From positions 889,854 to 953,853 of the forward strand of contig NZ_CH724168.1 of assembly GCF_000153285.1 (NCBI RefSeq): DNA of 64,000 nt, written 5' to 3'. This stretch comes from Synechococcus sp. WH 7805 (GTDB lineage: Bacteria > Cyanobacteriota > Cyanobacteriia > PCC-6307 > Cyanobiaceae). A program made the position numbers and the translations under genes. How positions within the stretch are numbered: position 1 is the stretch's first letter; the number at the start of each line of letters is the position of its first letter. Positions 54,228-63,591 of the stretch are shown here, in pieces. The notes beneath the pieces were generated by a model. The model ran no database searches and was not told where the DNA came from. It worked only from the letters and a program-made list of their open reading frames with translations.

Positions 54228-54254
54228 AAGCCCCCGTTCTGCGGGGGCTTTTTG
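54228..54254 (+). terminator. Terminator of sodB
   Basis: AAGCCCCC (54228-54235) with GGGGGCTT (54243-54250), a seven-base loop and a TTTTT tract. It lies between the convergent sodB and trpC genes. Confidence 0.9.
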
Positions 54255-54277
54255 ATGCCTCGATCCAAGGAGTGGCC

Positions 54278-55162
54278 TCAGCCTTTGATCAAATCGCGCA
54301 GAGCCTGTTCAACATTGTCTTGGCGCATCAGCGCTTCTCCCACGAGCACCGCACCGGCACCGCTGCTTTGAACGCGATTCAAATCGGAACGAGCAAACAG
54401 ACCTGACTCACTCACTAAAAGGGCACCTTGCTCGCGCAGGCGATCACCAAACCGTTCTGCAAGCGACTCCGTCGTAGCCAGATCCGTCTCAAAGCTGGTG
54501 AGGTCGCGATTGTTGATGCCAATGAGAGGGAAGCCTCCGAGGGTGAGAATTCGCTCCATCTCCTCAGCATCGTGCACTTCTACCAGCACGGTGAGACCGA
54601 GAGTGACTGCCACCTTCTGCAGGTAGGCGAGATCCTGATCCGAAAGAATGGCTGCAATGAGCAGAGCTGCATCAGCACCAGCAGCACGCGCCTGATAAAG
54701 CTGATGCGGACTGAGAATGAAGTCTTTGCATAACAGCGGCAAGTCCACGGCTTCGCGCACGGCCACCAGCACATCGAATCCGCCCTGGAAAAAGGTTCGA
54801 TCTGTGAGCACGGACAGACAACTGGCCCCTCCAGCTGCATAGGCCTTGGCAATGGCGACGGGATCGAAATCCTCACGGATCACACCTTTGCTAGGACTCG
54901 CTTTCTTGATTTCAGCAATGACGGCAGGTGCCACAGGGGGCTGTCGCAAGGCTCCCAAGAAATCCAGCGGCGATGGCAGGTCTGCAACCTGTGCTTTCAG
55001 CTGCACCAGAGGCATACGCTGGCGGGCTGACTCAATCTCCCGATCCTTTTCCCAGACAATCTTCTCGAGAATATTGCGAGGTTCACCGTCTTGGTGGGGA
55101 ATGGCGTACTCAAGATGGGCTACCTGAACCTTGGGGTTGGGCGGTCGGCGACGGATCTCCAC
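54278..55162 (-). CDS. trpC: Indole-3-glycerol-phosphate synthase
   Basis: 294 aa, TIM barrel that closes the indole ring in tryptophan synthesis. [12 protein letters not shown] holds the catalytic Lys pair, then [46 protein letters not shown] and [12 protein letters not shown]. The N-terminal extension of about 40 residues ([20 protein letters not shown]) is usual in cyanobacteria. Downstream on the other side sits the AT-rich ABC exporter block. Confidence 0.95.
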   Translation of the reverse strand: MEIRRRPPNPKVQVAHLEYAIPHQDGEPRNILEKIVWEKDREIESARQRMPLVQLKAQVADLPSPLDFLGALRQPPVAPAVIAEIKKASPSKGVIREDFDPVAIAKAYAAGGASCLSVLTDRTFFQGGFDVLVAVREAVDLPLLCKDFILSPHQLYQARAAGADAALLIAAILSDQDLAYLQKVAVTLGLTVLVEVHDAEEMERILTLGGFPLIGINNRDLTSFETDLATTESLAERFGDRLREQGALLVSESGLFARSDLNRVQSSGAGAVLVGEALMRQDNVEQALRDLIKG

Positions 55163-55384
55163 AGAGGTTATCGGGCTGCGTAACGGAATCTTGTGATTTT
55201 ATGCCCTTGACGAGACGACGAAGGAGTTAGTCAATGAATCAAACTTGTAACGGTTGCTTTTTCCATACAGTTCTTCAAGCTTAGAAACAGGCAGAAGAAC
55301 TATCCGAATTAAGAGGCAACTGTACGGAAAGGGCAATCCCATAGCACTCAAGACAGAATCGATTCATCCACCACTAGGTTCGAA
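55163..55384. other. AT-rich intergenic leader before the ABC exporter block
   Basis: 222 bases, visibly richer in A and T than the flanking genes. It must hold the trpC promoter (minus) and probably the promoter of the exporter block (plus). No specific operator or RNA element was recognised. Confidence 0.4.
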
Positions 55385-55600
55385 ATGAGCAGAGAAAACC
55401 GAACGTTGCTCTGCGCGTACCGACGCCATAGCCCAATGACACATACGCACAAACACCAACCACGCAGCCTAAAAAGAACTGCATTGATCCCCCTGGACAG
55501 GCCAAGCTCACCGATGGCCGCGCTGATTCAACAACAGCATACATTTAAACAGATTGTGTCGTACTTCAAAGGGGATTACCTTGATTTAGACGATCAATAA
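55385..55600 (+). CDS. Possible small protein ahead of the ABC exporter
   Basis: 71 codons from the ATG at 55385, or 54 from Met18 (55436). The product is basic and His/Arg/Pro-rich in its first half (MTHTHKHQPRSLKRT) and ends acidic (DYLDLDDQ). It precedes the ATP-binding subunit gene by 45 bases in the same direction, so it may be a leader gene of the block. No family match, and the coding status is uncertain. Confidence 0.35.
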   Translation: MSRENRTLLCAYRRHSPMTHTHKHQPRSLKRTALIPLDRPSSPMAALIQQQHTFKQIVSYFKGDYLDLDDQ

Positions 55601-55645
55601 AAGCTTGAAGAGAAAGATCAACTGCCCCCTTCGCACACCGAATCA

Positions 55646-56692
55646 ATGCACTCAAATCACGCCGAAGCGGGCATTGATCATCCCGCAATTTCAATCAAAA
55701 ACCTAAGCAAAAGCTACAAAAATACGCAGGCTCTTAACAATCTCTCCCTGAATATTCCTTTTGGCTGTTTTTATGCTCTCCTCGGGCCAAACGGAGCTGG
55801 CAAAAGTAGTTTAATCAGAATTCTTGCCACTCTAATGGGATCTGATTCAGGAGAAGTATGGATTAATGGCATTGACGCGCTCAAAAAACCCAGGGAAGCA
55901 AGAACGCAGATAGGCTATGTCGCTCAGGAAAGTAGTCTTGATAAAATACTCACCGGCTACGAGCACTTAACATTCACCGCTGATCTTCACCACCTACCGA
56001 GGAAAATAAAAAAAGAACGCATTGACGAGGTCATTGAGCAACTGAATATGAGTGAATGGGTCTATCGACGAACCAAAACTTATTCTGGAGGCATGCGCAG
56101 GAGACTTGAGCTTGGATGCGCACTATTACATAAGCCCAAAATATTTATATTAGATGAACCTAGTGTAGGCCTAGATCCCGAGAGCAGACAATTGATCTGG
56201 GAGGTTCTAAAAGCCTCAGTTGAGAATGGCCAAACCGTACTCTTAAGCACCCATCAACTCCAAGAAGTCGAGCAACTTGCCGACCAACTGGCAATTCTCG
56301 ATCATGGGAAATTAATTGCGGCAGGAAAACCAAAAACATTAAAGGAAAAAATAGGAGGTCAAAAACTCACCTTACGAATCAGAGAGTTCAGCAACCAAAC
56401 CGAAGCAAAAGCCACCAGTGATGCCTTGATCAGGCGCGCTGACATCGACAACATCATCATCAACCCTTCTCAGGGTTACTCATTGACATTGATCACTGCC
56501 AAAGAAGCCAATAGCGACGAGATTGTCAACGAGGTGCAAAAACAGGGATTCCCTATTTTTTCCTGCGCCAGAAGTAGTATTTCGATTGACGATATCTATC
56601 TCAAAGCTACGGGATCAACAATTGCAGATGCCGAACTTTCAGCATTAGGGGCAAGAGATCTACGCAAAGAGCGCAAAGAAGCAATGCGCTGA
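55646..56692 (+). CDS. ABC-2 exporter, ATP-binding subunit (DrrA-like)
   Basis: 348 aa. Walker A is LLGPNGAGKSSLIRIL, the signature is YSGGMRRRLELGCALLHKP, Walker B is IFILDEPSVGLDP and the switch His is in LLSTHQLQEVE. The C-terminal 100 residues carry the extra domain typical of DrrA/NatA-type drug or polyketide exporters (VQKQGFPIFSCARSSISIDDIYLKATG). It should work with the permease gene 27 bases downstream. Codon use is AT-rich against the neighbours. Confidence 0.92.
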   Translation: MHSNHAEAGIDHPAISIKNLSKSYKNTQALNNLSLNIPFGCFYALLGPNGAGKSSLIRILATLMGSDSGEVWINGIDALKKPREARTQIGYVAQESSLDKILTGYEHLTFTADLHHLPRKIKKERIDEVIEQLNMSEWVYRRTKTYSGGMRRRLELGCALLHKPKIFILDEPSVGLDPESRQLIWEVLKASVENGQTVLLSTHQLQEVEQLADQLAILDHGKLIAAGKPKTLKEKIGGQKLTLRIREFSNQTEAKATSDALIRRADIDNIIINPSQGYSLTLITAKEANSDEIVNEVQKQGFPIFSCARSSISIDDIYLKATGSTIADAELSALGARDLRKERKEAMR

Positions 56693-56719
56693 AAACCTTT
56701 AATTCTTTTATTAAAAGCC

Positions 56720-57616
56720 ATGACAAGCATCGAAAACGCCTTTCAAAACCAAACGTGGCACGAAACACGTCGCCCACAGAGAGGATCCTTTGTTGCGACG
56801 TTAATGCAGCAATTGAGAGAAAGAGGGCAAGAAACAATGGCCCTTAGCAAGCGACAATTTCTCCAGTTGAAGCGCCGACCATCATCATTTGTCGTCGGAG
56901 TCGTCCAACCACTGATGTGGCTGATTCTTTTTAGCGCACTATTCAGTAATGCGCCAAAAAACTTCTTACCAGCCGACCAAGGATACGGCAACTTTATAGC
57001 CGCAGGGCTAATCGTATTTACAGCATTCAGCGGTGCACTCAATGCCGGTTTAGCTGTCATGTTTGATCGCGAATTTGGCTTTTTAAACAGAATCTTAGTG
57101 GCCCCACTGAGATCGCGCAGCTCAGTTGTATTTGCGTCAGTAATACATATCTGGATGATCAGCCTCATTCAAAGCGTAGTCATCATGGCTGCCGCAGGAT
57201 TACTGGGATACGGCTGGCCTGTCGGGAGCGGAATCATCATTGCCCTAACAACTTTATCGATGCTTATCCTTGGCGTCACTGCGATTAGCCTGGGTCTCGC
57301 CTTTACACTTCCAGGACATGTAGAGCTTCTGGCAGTTACCTTCTTGATCAATTTACCCTTGTTATTTGCAAGCACAGCACTAGCTCCGCTTTCTTTCATG
57401 CCAGCACCGATGCAATGGCTCGCTTCTCTTAACCCCCTCACATACGCGATTGAACCAATACGAGCCAGCTATCTTGGCCACGCATCTCTTAACACAGTCG
57501 TTCTACAAGCACCTTTTGGCTCAGTCAACGTGGCTGGATGTCTGTGGATTCTCTTCACCCTCACCATATCCACATTGATCCTCGTCAGACCAATGCTTCA
57601 CCGCAAGCTCTCCTAG
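56720..57616 (+). CDS. ABC-2 type permease (DrrB-like)
   Basis: 298 aa with six transmembrane helices after a cytosolic start of about 45 residues. The ABC-2 signature region is present (GAL... AVMFDREFGFLNRILVAPLRSRSSVV, then a final PLSFMPAPMQWLASLNPLTYAIEPIRASYLG). The MFDREFG coupling helix contacts the ATPase. Substrate unknown; DrrB-like permeases export lipids, drugs or antibiotics. Confidence 0.9.
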   Translation: MTSIENAFQNQTWHETRRPQRGSFVATLMQQLRERGQETMALSKRQFLQLKRRPSSFVVGVVQPLMWLILFSALFSNAPKNFLPADQGYGNFIAAGLIVFTAFSGALNAGLAVMFDREFGFLNRILVAPLRSRSSVVFASVIHIWMISLIQSVVIMAAAGLLGYGWPVGSGIIIALTTLSMLILGVTAISLGLAFTLPGHVELLAVTFLINLPLLFASTALAPLSFMPAPMQWLASLNPLTYAIEPIRASYLGHASLNTVVLQAPFGSVNVAGCLWILFTLTISTLILVRPMLHRKLS

Positions 57617-57620
57617 GCTA

Positions 57621-57971
57621 GTGACTATTTTTATCTATAACTGCTTTAAATATGGGCATCTGATTGGAATGTCAATCCTGATTGGCACCTTCGTATTAAA
57701 TGTATCCCCTCTTAAAAAAAATCTTAGGAAGACACTTTTCCTTGCGTCCTTCCTGTCTTTATTGACCGGAATAGCAATGGTCGGCCTCAGTGAAACCTAC
57801 CTTGCCGGAGTGAATCCAGACTTTCCTCACTCAAAAATCGCGTTAAAGCTTATTTTGACATTGGCAATGATTTGGCTTGTTGCACGAGAAAAGAAGCCAA
57901 CTGAATCGTCAATTAAGATCGTAGGCATTTTTTCTTTAGGCATCACTGCACTTGCTTTATTCTGGACATAA
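57621..57971 (+). CDS. Unrecognised four-helix membrane protein
   Basis: 116 aa, GTG start five bases after the permease stop, so almost certainly on the same transcript. Four hydrophobic helices (about residues 12-28, 38-56, 74-88 and 98-114). A His in the first helix (YGHLIG) recalls small haem-binding or CopD-like membrane proteins, but the match is weak. AT-rich like the exporter genes. Confidence 0.65.
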   Translation: MTIFIYNCFKYGHLIGMSILIGTFVLNVSPLKKNLRKTLFLASFLSLLTGIAMVGLSETYLAGVNPDFPHSKIALKLILTLAMIWLVAREKKPTESSIKIVGIFSLGITALALFWT

Positions 57972-57999
57972 TCAAAACGTGCCTTGATCATCTGATTGA

Positions 58000-59439
58000 T
58001 CAGGCAATAGTAGATAAAGCTAATTTATAAGCAACTTCTACGACTTCACTCAACGTTGGGTGTGTGTGCACTTCATTGGCCAACTGACGTACGCTCTGAC
58101 GACGTGCCACGGCATTGGCCACCTCCTGGATCAGATCAGCGGCATGCAACCCATAGATGTGCGCTCCTAACACCTCTCCTGAAACCTTGTTAAAGAGAAG
58201 CTTCATCAGTCCATCGCTATCCAATTCAGCGAGAGCCTTGGAATTGGCCTTGAAGTAACTGCGCACCACACCCAGCTCAAATCCCTGATCAGCCGCCAAT
58301 TGCTTGGCATCGGCTTCACTGAGTCCCACTGAACTGATCTCTGGATGGGTGAAGGTGGCAGCTGGAATGCTGCGGTAATCGATCTCGCGGTTGTGGCCAA
58401 GGATGTTGTCGATGGCCACAGTTCCCTGGGCGGCAGCGGTGTGAGCAAGCATCAATTTTCCAGTGACATCACCAACCGCCCAAAGATGCGGAATCGGTTG
58501 ACCATTGGCGAGCACCTGCATGCGATCGTTGATGGGCACAAACCCACGCTGGGTCTCCACTCCGAGCTTTTCAAGGTTGAGGGTGCGGCTGCTGGGAACA
58601 CGACCGGTGGCAACCAGAACAGCATCCACCTCGAGGGTCTCAACAGGCTCACGTGTCTGCATGTCGACCAGTTCAATCTGAACCGGCGCACCCGGTTTGA
58701 TCGATTGGGCCAGAACCCCTGCTCGTGCATCGATATCCCGTCCATCAATCAGGTGGCGCGCGGCGATCCTGCTGATATCGGGGTCAAAGGTCGGCATCAC
58801 CCGATCAAGAGCCTCGATCATCGTGACCTCACAGCCCAGAGCGGTATAGACGTCTGCAAATTCAAGGCCGATATAACCACTGCCGATGATGGCGAGCCAG
58901 CGGGGAAGCCACTCCAGACTCACGGCCTCGTCGCTGGTGAACACGCTGCGACCATCGGTCTCGATACCCGGAGGAACGAAGGGATCTGATCCTGTCGCCA
59001 GAATCACATCCTTGGCCGTCAACACCCTGTCCACACCACTGATTTCCCGCACGCCCACGGCTTGAGCCGACTCCAGACGACCGGAACCACGAATAATCGT
59101 CACCCCCGACCTCTCCAGCGTTTTGGTGAGGTTTCCGCGAATCGTGGCCACCAGTTGGTTGGCGTGATCAGCGATTTTCTGGCGTTCAAAGCGCACCGGG
59201 GCCGCATGAATTCCGAAACCCGCTAGATGCTCCGCATCCGCCAGCTCGCGGACACGACCTGAAGCGGCGAGCAGAGCCTTGGACGGAACGCAGCCACGAT
59301 TCACACAGGTCCCGCCCATGTCGCGCGACTCGATAATCGCGACCTTCAGGCCATGCTCAGCGGCATGCTTCGCTGCATCGAAACCGCCGTAACCGGCACC
59401 GATCACGATCACATCGAAGTCGAAACTGGCTGCACTCAC
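58000..59439 (-). CDS. lpdA: Dihydrolipoamide dehydrogenase
   Basis: 479 aa flavoprotein, E3 of pyruvate dehydrogenase and the glycine cleavage system. FAD fold at the N-terminus (DVIVIGAGYGGFDAAKHAAEHG), redox disulfide GGTCVNRGCVPSKALLAA, NAD-binding IIGSGYIGLEFADVYTALG and the C-terminal interface domain ending EVHTHPTLSEVVEVAY with the catalytic His-Thr-His. The stop codon is inside an inverted repeat (57981-58005) that might act as a weak terminator. Overlaps the SpoU gene start by four bases. Confidence 0.95.
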   Translation of the reverse strand: MSAASFDFDVIVIGAGYGGFDAAKHAAEHGLKVAIIESRDMGGTCVNRGCVPSKALLAASGRVRELADAEHLAGFGIHAAPVRFERQKIADHANQLVATIRGNLTKTLERSGVTIIRGSGRLESAQAVGVREISGVDRVLTAKDVILATGSDPFVPPGIETDGRSVFTSDEAVSLEWLPRWLAIIGSGYIGLEFADVYTALGCEVTMIEALDRVMPTFDPDISRIAARHLIDGRDIDARAGVLAQSIKPGAPVQIELVDMQTREPVETLEVDAVLVATGRVPSSRTLNLEKLGVETQRGFVPINDRMQVLANGQPIPHLWAVGDVTGKLMLAHTAAAQGTVAIDNILGHNREIDYRSIPAATFTHPEISSVGLSEADAKQLAADQGFELGVVRSYFKANSKALAELDSDGLMKLLFNKVSGEVLGAHIYGLHAADLIQEVANAVARRQSVRQLANEVHTHPTLSEVVEVAYKLALSTIA

Positions 59440-60311
59440 CCGGACTGCTGCATGGGAGCCGTCATTGTCGCTCGTCGTCGTTCCAAGAGAAGCGGAACAG
59501 CGGCAGCTGCCACATTCAAGGATTCCACTTTCCGGCCATGAGGCAGGGTGACCCCATGGCTGCAGCAGGCCAGCAAACGGGGATGCAAACCTGATCCCTC
59601 ATTGCCGAGCACCAGCACAGTGGGACGACACCAGTCCAACTGCCAATACGGCTCCACCTGAAGACCTGTTGCAGCGTTTGGGACAAGGGTTGCCACCACC
59701 TGAAGTCCTCTGGTTCTGGCCTCCTTGAGGGCGGTTGCCAGTTGTTCAACCCCCTGTGCATCCGTCAAACCGAAGCGGCGCAACGGCAGCGTCAGAATCG
59801 CTCCCGCAGCAGACCGCACGACCTTCGAGCCGAGTGGATCAGCCCCTGCCCCCATCCAGACTTGTTCAACATCGGCTGCCAAGGCTGTTCTCAGCAGGGT
59901 TCCCACATTGCCTGGATCCTGCAGACGATCGAGGGCGAGAACGAAGTTTGGTTGGGGACCGGGTGAAGGCAAACGGTTGAACGGCCAAAGGCAGGCAACC
60001 CCATCGGGATGCACGGTGGACAGAGCGGCGCCGAGCGCTTCTGAACTCATCAACTGCAACTGAACTGGCCCTGGCAAGCCTGCAAGCAGAGCCTGATGGT
60101 TCTGAAACCACAACGGTGTGGCCAGAACCTGCAATGGATCCGTCCACGGCAGGGCCTGCGCGAGAAGTTCCTGCACCTGGTGCGTTCCCTCAAGCAGAAC
60201 GCATTGTTCCTTCTCTCGACCTGTTCTGCTTTGCAGAGAGCGAATCCGCTTGATCAGGGGATTGCGCCGACTTGAAATCGGTTCACCCTCAGCCCCTGAA
60301 ATCGCCGACAC
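59436..60311 (-). CDS. SpoU-family RNA 2'-O-methyltransferase
   Basis: 291 aa. An N-terminal substrate-binding domain (SSRRNPLIKRIRSLQSRTGR, VLLEGTHQVQELLAQ) is followed by the SPOUT knot: LALDRLQDPGNVGTLLRTALA, VLVLGNEGSGLHPRLLA, and a final VTLPHGRKVESLNVAAAAVPLLLE. Methylates a ribose 2'-OH in rRNA or tRNA; the exact site cannot be told. Four-base overlap with lpdA and a one-base gap to the small gene upstream. Confidence 0.93.
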   Translation of the reverse strand: MSAISGAEGEPISSRRNPLIKRIRSLQSRTGREKEQCVLLEGTHQVQELLAQALPWTDPLQVLATPLWFQNHQALLAGLPGPVQLQLMSSEALGAALSTVHPDGVACLWPFNRLPSPGPQPNFVLALDRLQDPGNVGTLLRTALAADVEQVWMGAGADPLGSKVVRSAAGAILTLPLRRFGLTDAQGVEQLATALKEARTRGLQVVATLVPNAATGLQVEPYWQLDWCRPTVLVLGNEGSGLHPRLLACCSHGVTLPHGRKVESLNVAAAAVPLLLERRRATMTAPMQQSG

Positions 60312-60312
60312 G

Positions 60313-60561
60313 TCAGAAGGTTGTGTGCTTTCGCACCTTCAGTTCCCCATGAATGGAAAGATCCGTTCCTTCAATATCAAAACCTTTCACCGCGGCAATC
60401 TCGCCCTTAAGTCCCTCTGCGGCAAGGTTCTCAACCATTTTTTTAATCACCTGATCCTCAACCGTTGATTGATCGATGGAATCCGGTGTCAAAAACTCAA
60501 GGAATTTGCCGACCTTTGACGCAACCACCTCGGAAGAGTTGGAAATCTTCAGCACGATCAT
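60313..60561 (-). CDS. Small conserved-type hypothetical protein
   Basis: 82 aa, soluble, no signal peptide. Begins MIVLKISNSSEVVASKVGKFLEFL and ends with a beta-like FDIEGTDLSIHGELKVRKH. No family recognised. It leads a minus-strand operon (this gene, SpoU, lpdA) with almost no gaps, which supports real translation. Confidence 0.75.
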   Translation of the reverse strand: MIVLKISNSSEVVASKVGKFLEFLTPDSIDQSTVEDQVIKKMVENLAAEGLKGEIAAVKGFDIEGTDLSIHGELKVRKHTTF

Positions 60562-60597
60562 GGTCAGCAGTTAAGAGCTCAAGCTCTAACAACATAG

Positions 60598-60681
60598 TGC
60601 GGATGGGGAGACTTGAACTCCCACGACATTGCTGCCACTAGTACCTGAAACTAGCGCGTCTACCAATTCCGCCACATCCGC
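60598..60681 (-). tRNA. tRNA-Leu(CAG)
   Basis: 84 nt, minus strand. Acceptor GCGGATG pairs with CATCCGC and the discriminator is A. The anticodon stem CTAGT/ACTAG closes the loop TTCAGGT, giving anticodon CAG. The long variable arm and the GTTCAAGTC T-loop are those of a class II leucine tRNA. CCA is not encoded. Confidence 0.95.
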
Positions 60682-60828
60682 TGGCGTTTGTCGCGTAGGC
60701 GACCAATTGACCATAAGCCATCGAAGGGCCGTCTCTCCAGGAGCTGTCAAGCCAGTTTGAGCGCCGGCCGTCTAGACGGTCTCACGCGATCTCGTCAAGA
60801 TGGGCGCACATTTCGGTGAAAGCGAGGA

Positions 60829-62127
60829 ATGACAACAGCGGCGCCTCCGTCTCAAGACATTCTCAAGCCGCATCTCGCCATCGCTGGGGGACACAAGCTT
60901 CAAGGTGAACTGAGGGTCAGCGGAGCTAAAAATTCGGCTCTGGTGCTGATGACAGCATCACTACTCACCTCAGAGCGTCTCACCCTCCATAACGTTCCAC
61001 CCCTGACCGACATCGATGGGATGGAAAGCATCCTTGTGTCTCTCGGAGTGAAGGTTCGACGTCGTTCGGAAACCATTGAGCTTCAAGCGTCCAGTCTCAC
61101 GAGCGCTGAACCTCCTTATGAACTGGTGAATGGATTGAGAGCCAGCTTTTTTGCCATCGGCTCCATCCTCGCCAGAATGGGTTACGCCAAAGTACCCCTT
61201 CCTGGCGGATGCCGCATCGGTGCACGACCAGTGGTCGAGCATATCCGGGGATTGAAAGCCTTGGGTGCTTTGGTGACTGTGGAACACGGGGTCGTGACAG
61301 CGGCAGTCCCCGGTGAGAGCAAGCGACTGAAAGGGGCCTCCATCGTGTTGGACTGCCCGAGCGTGGGCGCCACGGAAACGATCCTGATGGCAGCAACCCT
61401 GGCGGAAGGCATCAGCGTGATTGAAAACGCTGCTCAAGAACCCGAGGTTCAGGATCTTGCCAACCTGCTCAACGCCATGGGGGCCCGGATTACCGGCGCC
61501 GGTGGCCCCACGATCACGATCGAAGGAGTGGAAACCTTGCACGGGTGTGAGTACTCAGTGATTCCGGATCGAATTGAAGCTGGAACCTTTCTGCTTGCGG
61601 CGGCCATCACTCGCTCTCGCCTCCGTGTTGCACCGGTCGTTCCCGACCACCTGAGTGCCGTGCTTCAAAAACTGCGGGATTGCGGCTGTGCGCTCGAGAT
61701 CGACGAGGAGGGCATCACGATCACCCCAGGAGAAATCAAGGGCGTCGACATCACCACCCAGCCATTTCCTGGCTTCCCGACCGATCTGCAAGCTCCGTTC
61801 ATGGCTCTGCTGGCCACAGCCAATGGCACGAGCGTCATTACGGAGAAGATCTACGAAAACAGAATGCAACATGTGGCTGAGCTCCAGAGAATGGGCGCAT
61901 CCATCCGCATCCAGGGAAACACCGCTGTCGTTGAAGGTGTTTCAAACCTCAGTGCCGCCCCTGTGAACGGAACTGATTTGAGAGCTGCAGCCGCCATGGT
62001 GCTTGCTGGCCTCGTCGCCCGAGGCAGCAGCCAGGTGCGTGGCCTCAACCATCTGGATCGGGGCTACGCCGGTATCGAAGCCAAACTGCGCGCCTGTGGT
62101 GCCGTGCTTGAAAGGCTCCTCTCCTGA
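60829..62127 (+). CDS. murA: UDP-N-acetylglucosamine 1-carboxyvinyltransferase
   Basis: 432 aa. First committed step of peptidoglycan synthesis: transfers enolpyruvate from PEP to UDP-GlcNAc. The catalytic Cys is in [17 protein letters not shown]. Two pseudo-repeated domains are seen: [21 protein letters not shown] at the start, and [30 protein letters not shown] in the second half. ATG at 60829. It lies between two leucine tRNA genes. Confidence 0.96.
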   Translation: MTTAAPPSQDILKPHLAIAGGHKLQGELRVSGAKNSALVLMTASLLTSERLTLHNVPPLTDIDGMESILVSLGVKVRRRSETIELQASSLTSAEPPYELVNGLRASFFAIGSILARMGYAKVPLPGGCRIGARPVVEHIRGLKALGALVTVEHGVVTAAVPGESKRLKGASIVLDCPSVGATETILMAATLAEGISVIENAAQEPEVQDLANLLNAMGARITGAGGPTITIEGVETLHGCEYSVIPDRIEAGTFLLAAAITRSRLRVAPVVPDHLSAVLQKLRDCGCALEIDEEGITITPGEIKGVDITTQPFPGFPTDLQAPFMALLATANGTSVITEKIYENRMQHVAELQRMGASIRIQGNTAVVEGVSNLSAAPVNGTDLRAAAAMVLAGLVARGSSQVRGLNHLDRGYAGIEAKLRACGAVLERLLS

Positions 62128-62166
62128 GCGGGGGTTTGGGGTTGGTCGCTTAGGATCAATCACTAG

Positions 62167-62248
62167 GGGAGCGTGCCGGAATTGGTAGACGGACTCGACT
62201 CAAAATCGAGCGCCTTCGGGCATGTGGGTTCAAGTCCCACCGCTCCTA
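62167..62248 (+). tRNA. tRNA-Leu(CAA)
   Basis: 82 nt, plus strand. Acceptor GGGAGCG pairs with CGCTCCT (first pair G-U), discriminator A. The anticodon stem CTCGA/TCGAG holds the loop CTCAAAA, so the anticodon is CAA. A class II variable arm and GGTTCAAGTCC T-arm are present. CCA is not encoded. Confidence 0.93.
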
Positions 62249-62370
62249 CTTCACTTCCAGCGTGTGAGTACCCAGCCAGTGAATGCACGTCAGCTGGCGA
62301 AGACTCTCTATTAACCCCTAAAACACTGACCCGTTAACGCTCCCCTAGGGAGTATCAATGCCACAGCGTC

Positions 62371-63591
62371 ATGGTGGAGCCCAAGGCTGATTCAATGTCC
62401 TCAGCGGTGATGGGCACCTACAACCGCTTTCCTTTGACGCTTGTGAGGGGTCGCGGTTGCTGGGTGTGGGATGACCAGAACCGACGACACCTTGACGCCG
62501 TTGCAGGAATCGCCACCTGCACCCTCGGGCACAGCGATCGCATCCTGCGGCGAGCCCTTTCCCGCCAGTTGAAAACGCTTCAGCACGTTTCCAACCTTTA
62601 CAAAATCCCCGAACAAGAACAACTCGCTCAATGGCTGGTGGTCAACAGCTGCGCTGACAGCGTGTTCTTCTGCAATTCAGGAGCTGAAGCCAACGAAGCC
62701 GCGATCAAACTGGCACGAAAGCATGGCCACAGGCGCCGTGGGATCGAACGCCCGGTCATCATCACGGCCGCAGCCAGTTTTCATGGCCGGACGCTGGCAG
62801 CGGTGAGTGCCACCGGTCAACCGCGATACCACCAAGGGTTCGAGCCCATGGTGGAAGGATTCGAATTCTTTCCTTACAACGACGGCGACGCTTTCGAGCA
62901 GCTGCTGATACAGCTGGAACAGAACGGCCCCAGGGTGGCTGCTGTTCTGATTGAACCGCTTCAGGGCGAAGGCGGTGTGAATCCTGGCGATCCCGCTGTG
63001 ATGCAGCGCATCCGCAAGCTCTGCAGCGAGCGCGACATCCTGCTGATCTTTGATGAAGTCCAGGTGGGCATGGGCCGCACGGGCACGCTCTGGGGATATC
63101 AACAACTCGGCGTCACACCGGATGCCATCACCCTGGCCAAAGGCCTTGGAGGAGGCCACGTGATCGGAGCCCTGCTAGTCAGTCAGCACGCCGACGTGTT
63201 TGAACCTGGTGATCACGCCAGCACCTTCGGCGGCAATCCCTTCGCCTGCCGTGCGGGGCTCACCGTGGCCAACGAATTGCTGCGACGCGATCTACTCAAA
63301 AACGTCCAGACGCGGGGAAAGCAATTGCATAAAGGACTGACCCACCTCGTGGAGCGCTATCCCGACCACCTAGCGGGGAGCCGCGGCTGGGGACTACTGC
63401 AGGGTCTGGTTCTCCAAGACAACTGCGGATTTTCAGCTGCTGATGTTGTGAAGGCCGCCCTTGAAGAGCAGCTGCTGCTGGTGCCTGCCGGCGCTGCGGT
63501 GGTGCGCATGGTGCCTCCCCTGGTGATTGGTCCCCGGGAAATCCAAACCCTGCTCACCCGACTGGATCGGGCTCTGCAGCACCTGATGTGA
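62371..63591 (+). CDS. argD: Acetylornithine aminotransferase
   Basis: 406 aa from the ATG at 62371 (Met9 at 62395 is an alternative). PLP enzyme of arginine synthesis. FFCNSGAEANEAAIKLARKHG, SFHGRTLAAVSATGQ, LLIFDEVQVGMGRTG (Asp for the pyridine N), ITLAKGLGGGHVIGALL (Schiff-base Lys) and HASTFGGNPFACRAG are intact. folC starts at a GTG overlapping its stop codon by four bases. Confidence 0.94.
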   Translation: MVEPKADSMSSAVMGTYNRFPLTLVRGRGCWVWDDQNRRHLDAVAGIATCTLGHSDRILRRALSRQLKTLQHVSNLYKIPEQEQLAQWLVVNSCADSVFFCNSGAEANEAAIKLARKHGHRRRGIERPVIITAAASFHGRTLAAVSATGQPRYHQGFEPMVEGFEFFPYNDGDAFEQLLIQLEQNGPRVAAVLIEPLQGEGGVNPGDPAVMQRIRKLCSERDILLIFDEVQVGMGRTGTLWGYQQLGVTPDAITLAKGLGGGHVIGALLVSQHADVFEPGDHASTFGGNPFACRAGLTVANELLRRDLLKNVQTRGKQLHKGLTHLVERYPDHLAGSRGWGLLQGLVLQDNCGFSAADVVKAALEEQLLLVPAGAAVVRMVPPLVIGPREIQTLLTRLDRALQHLM

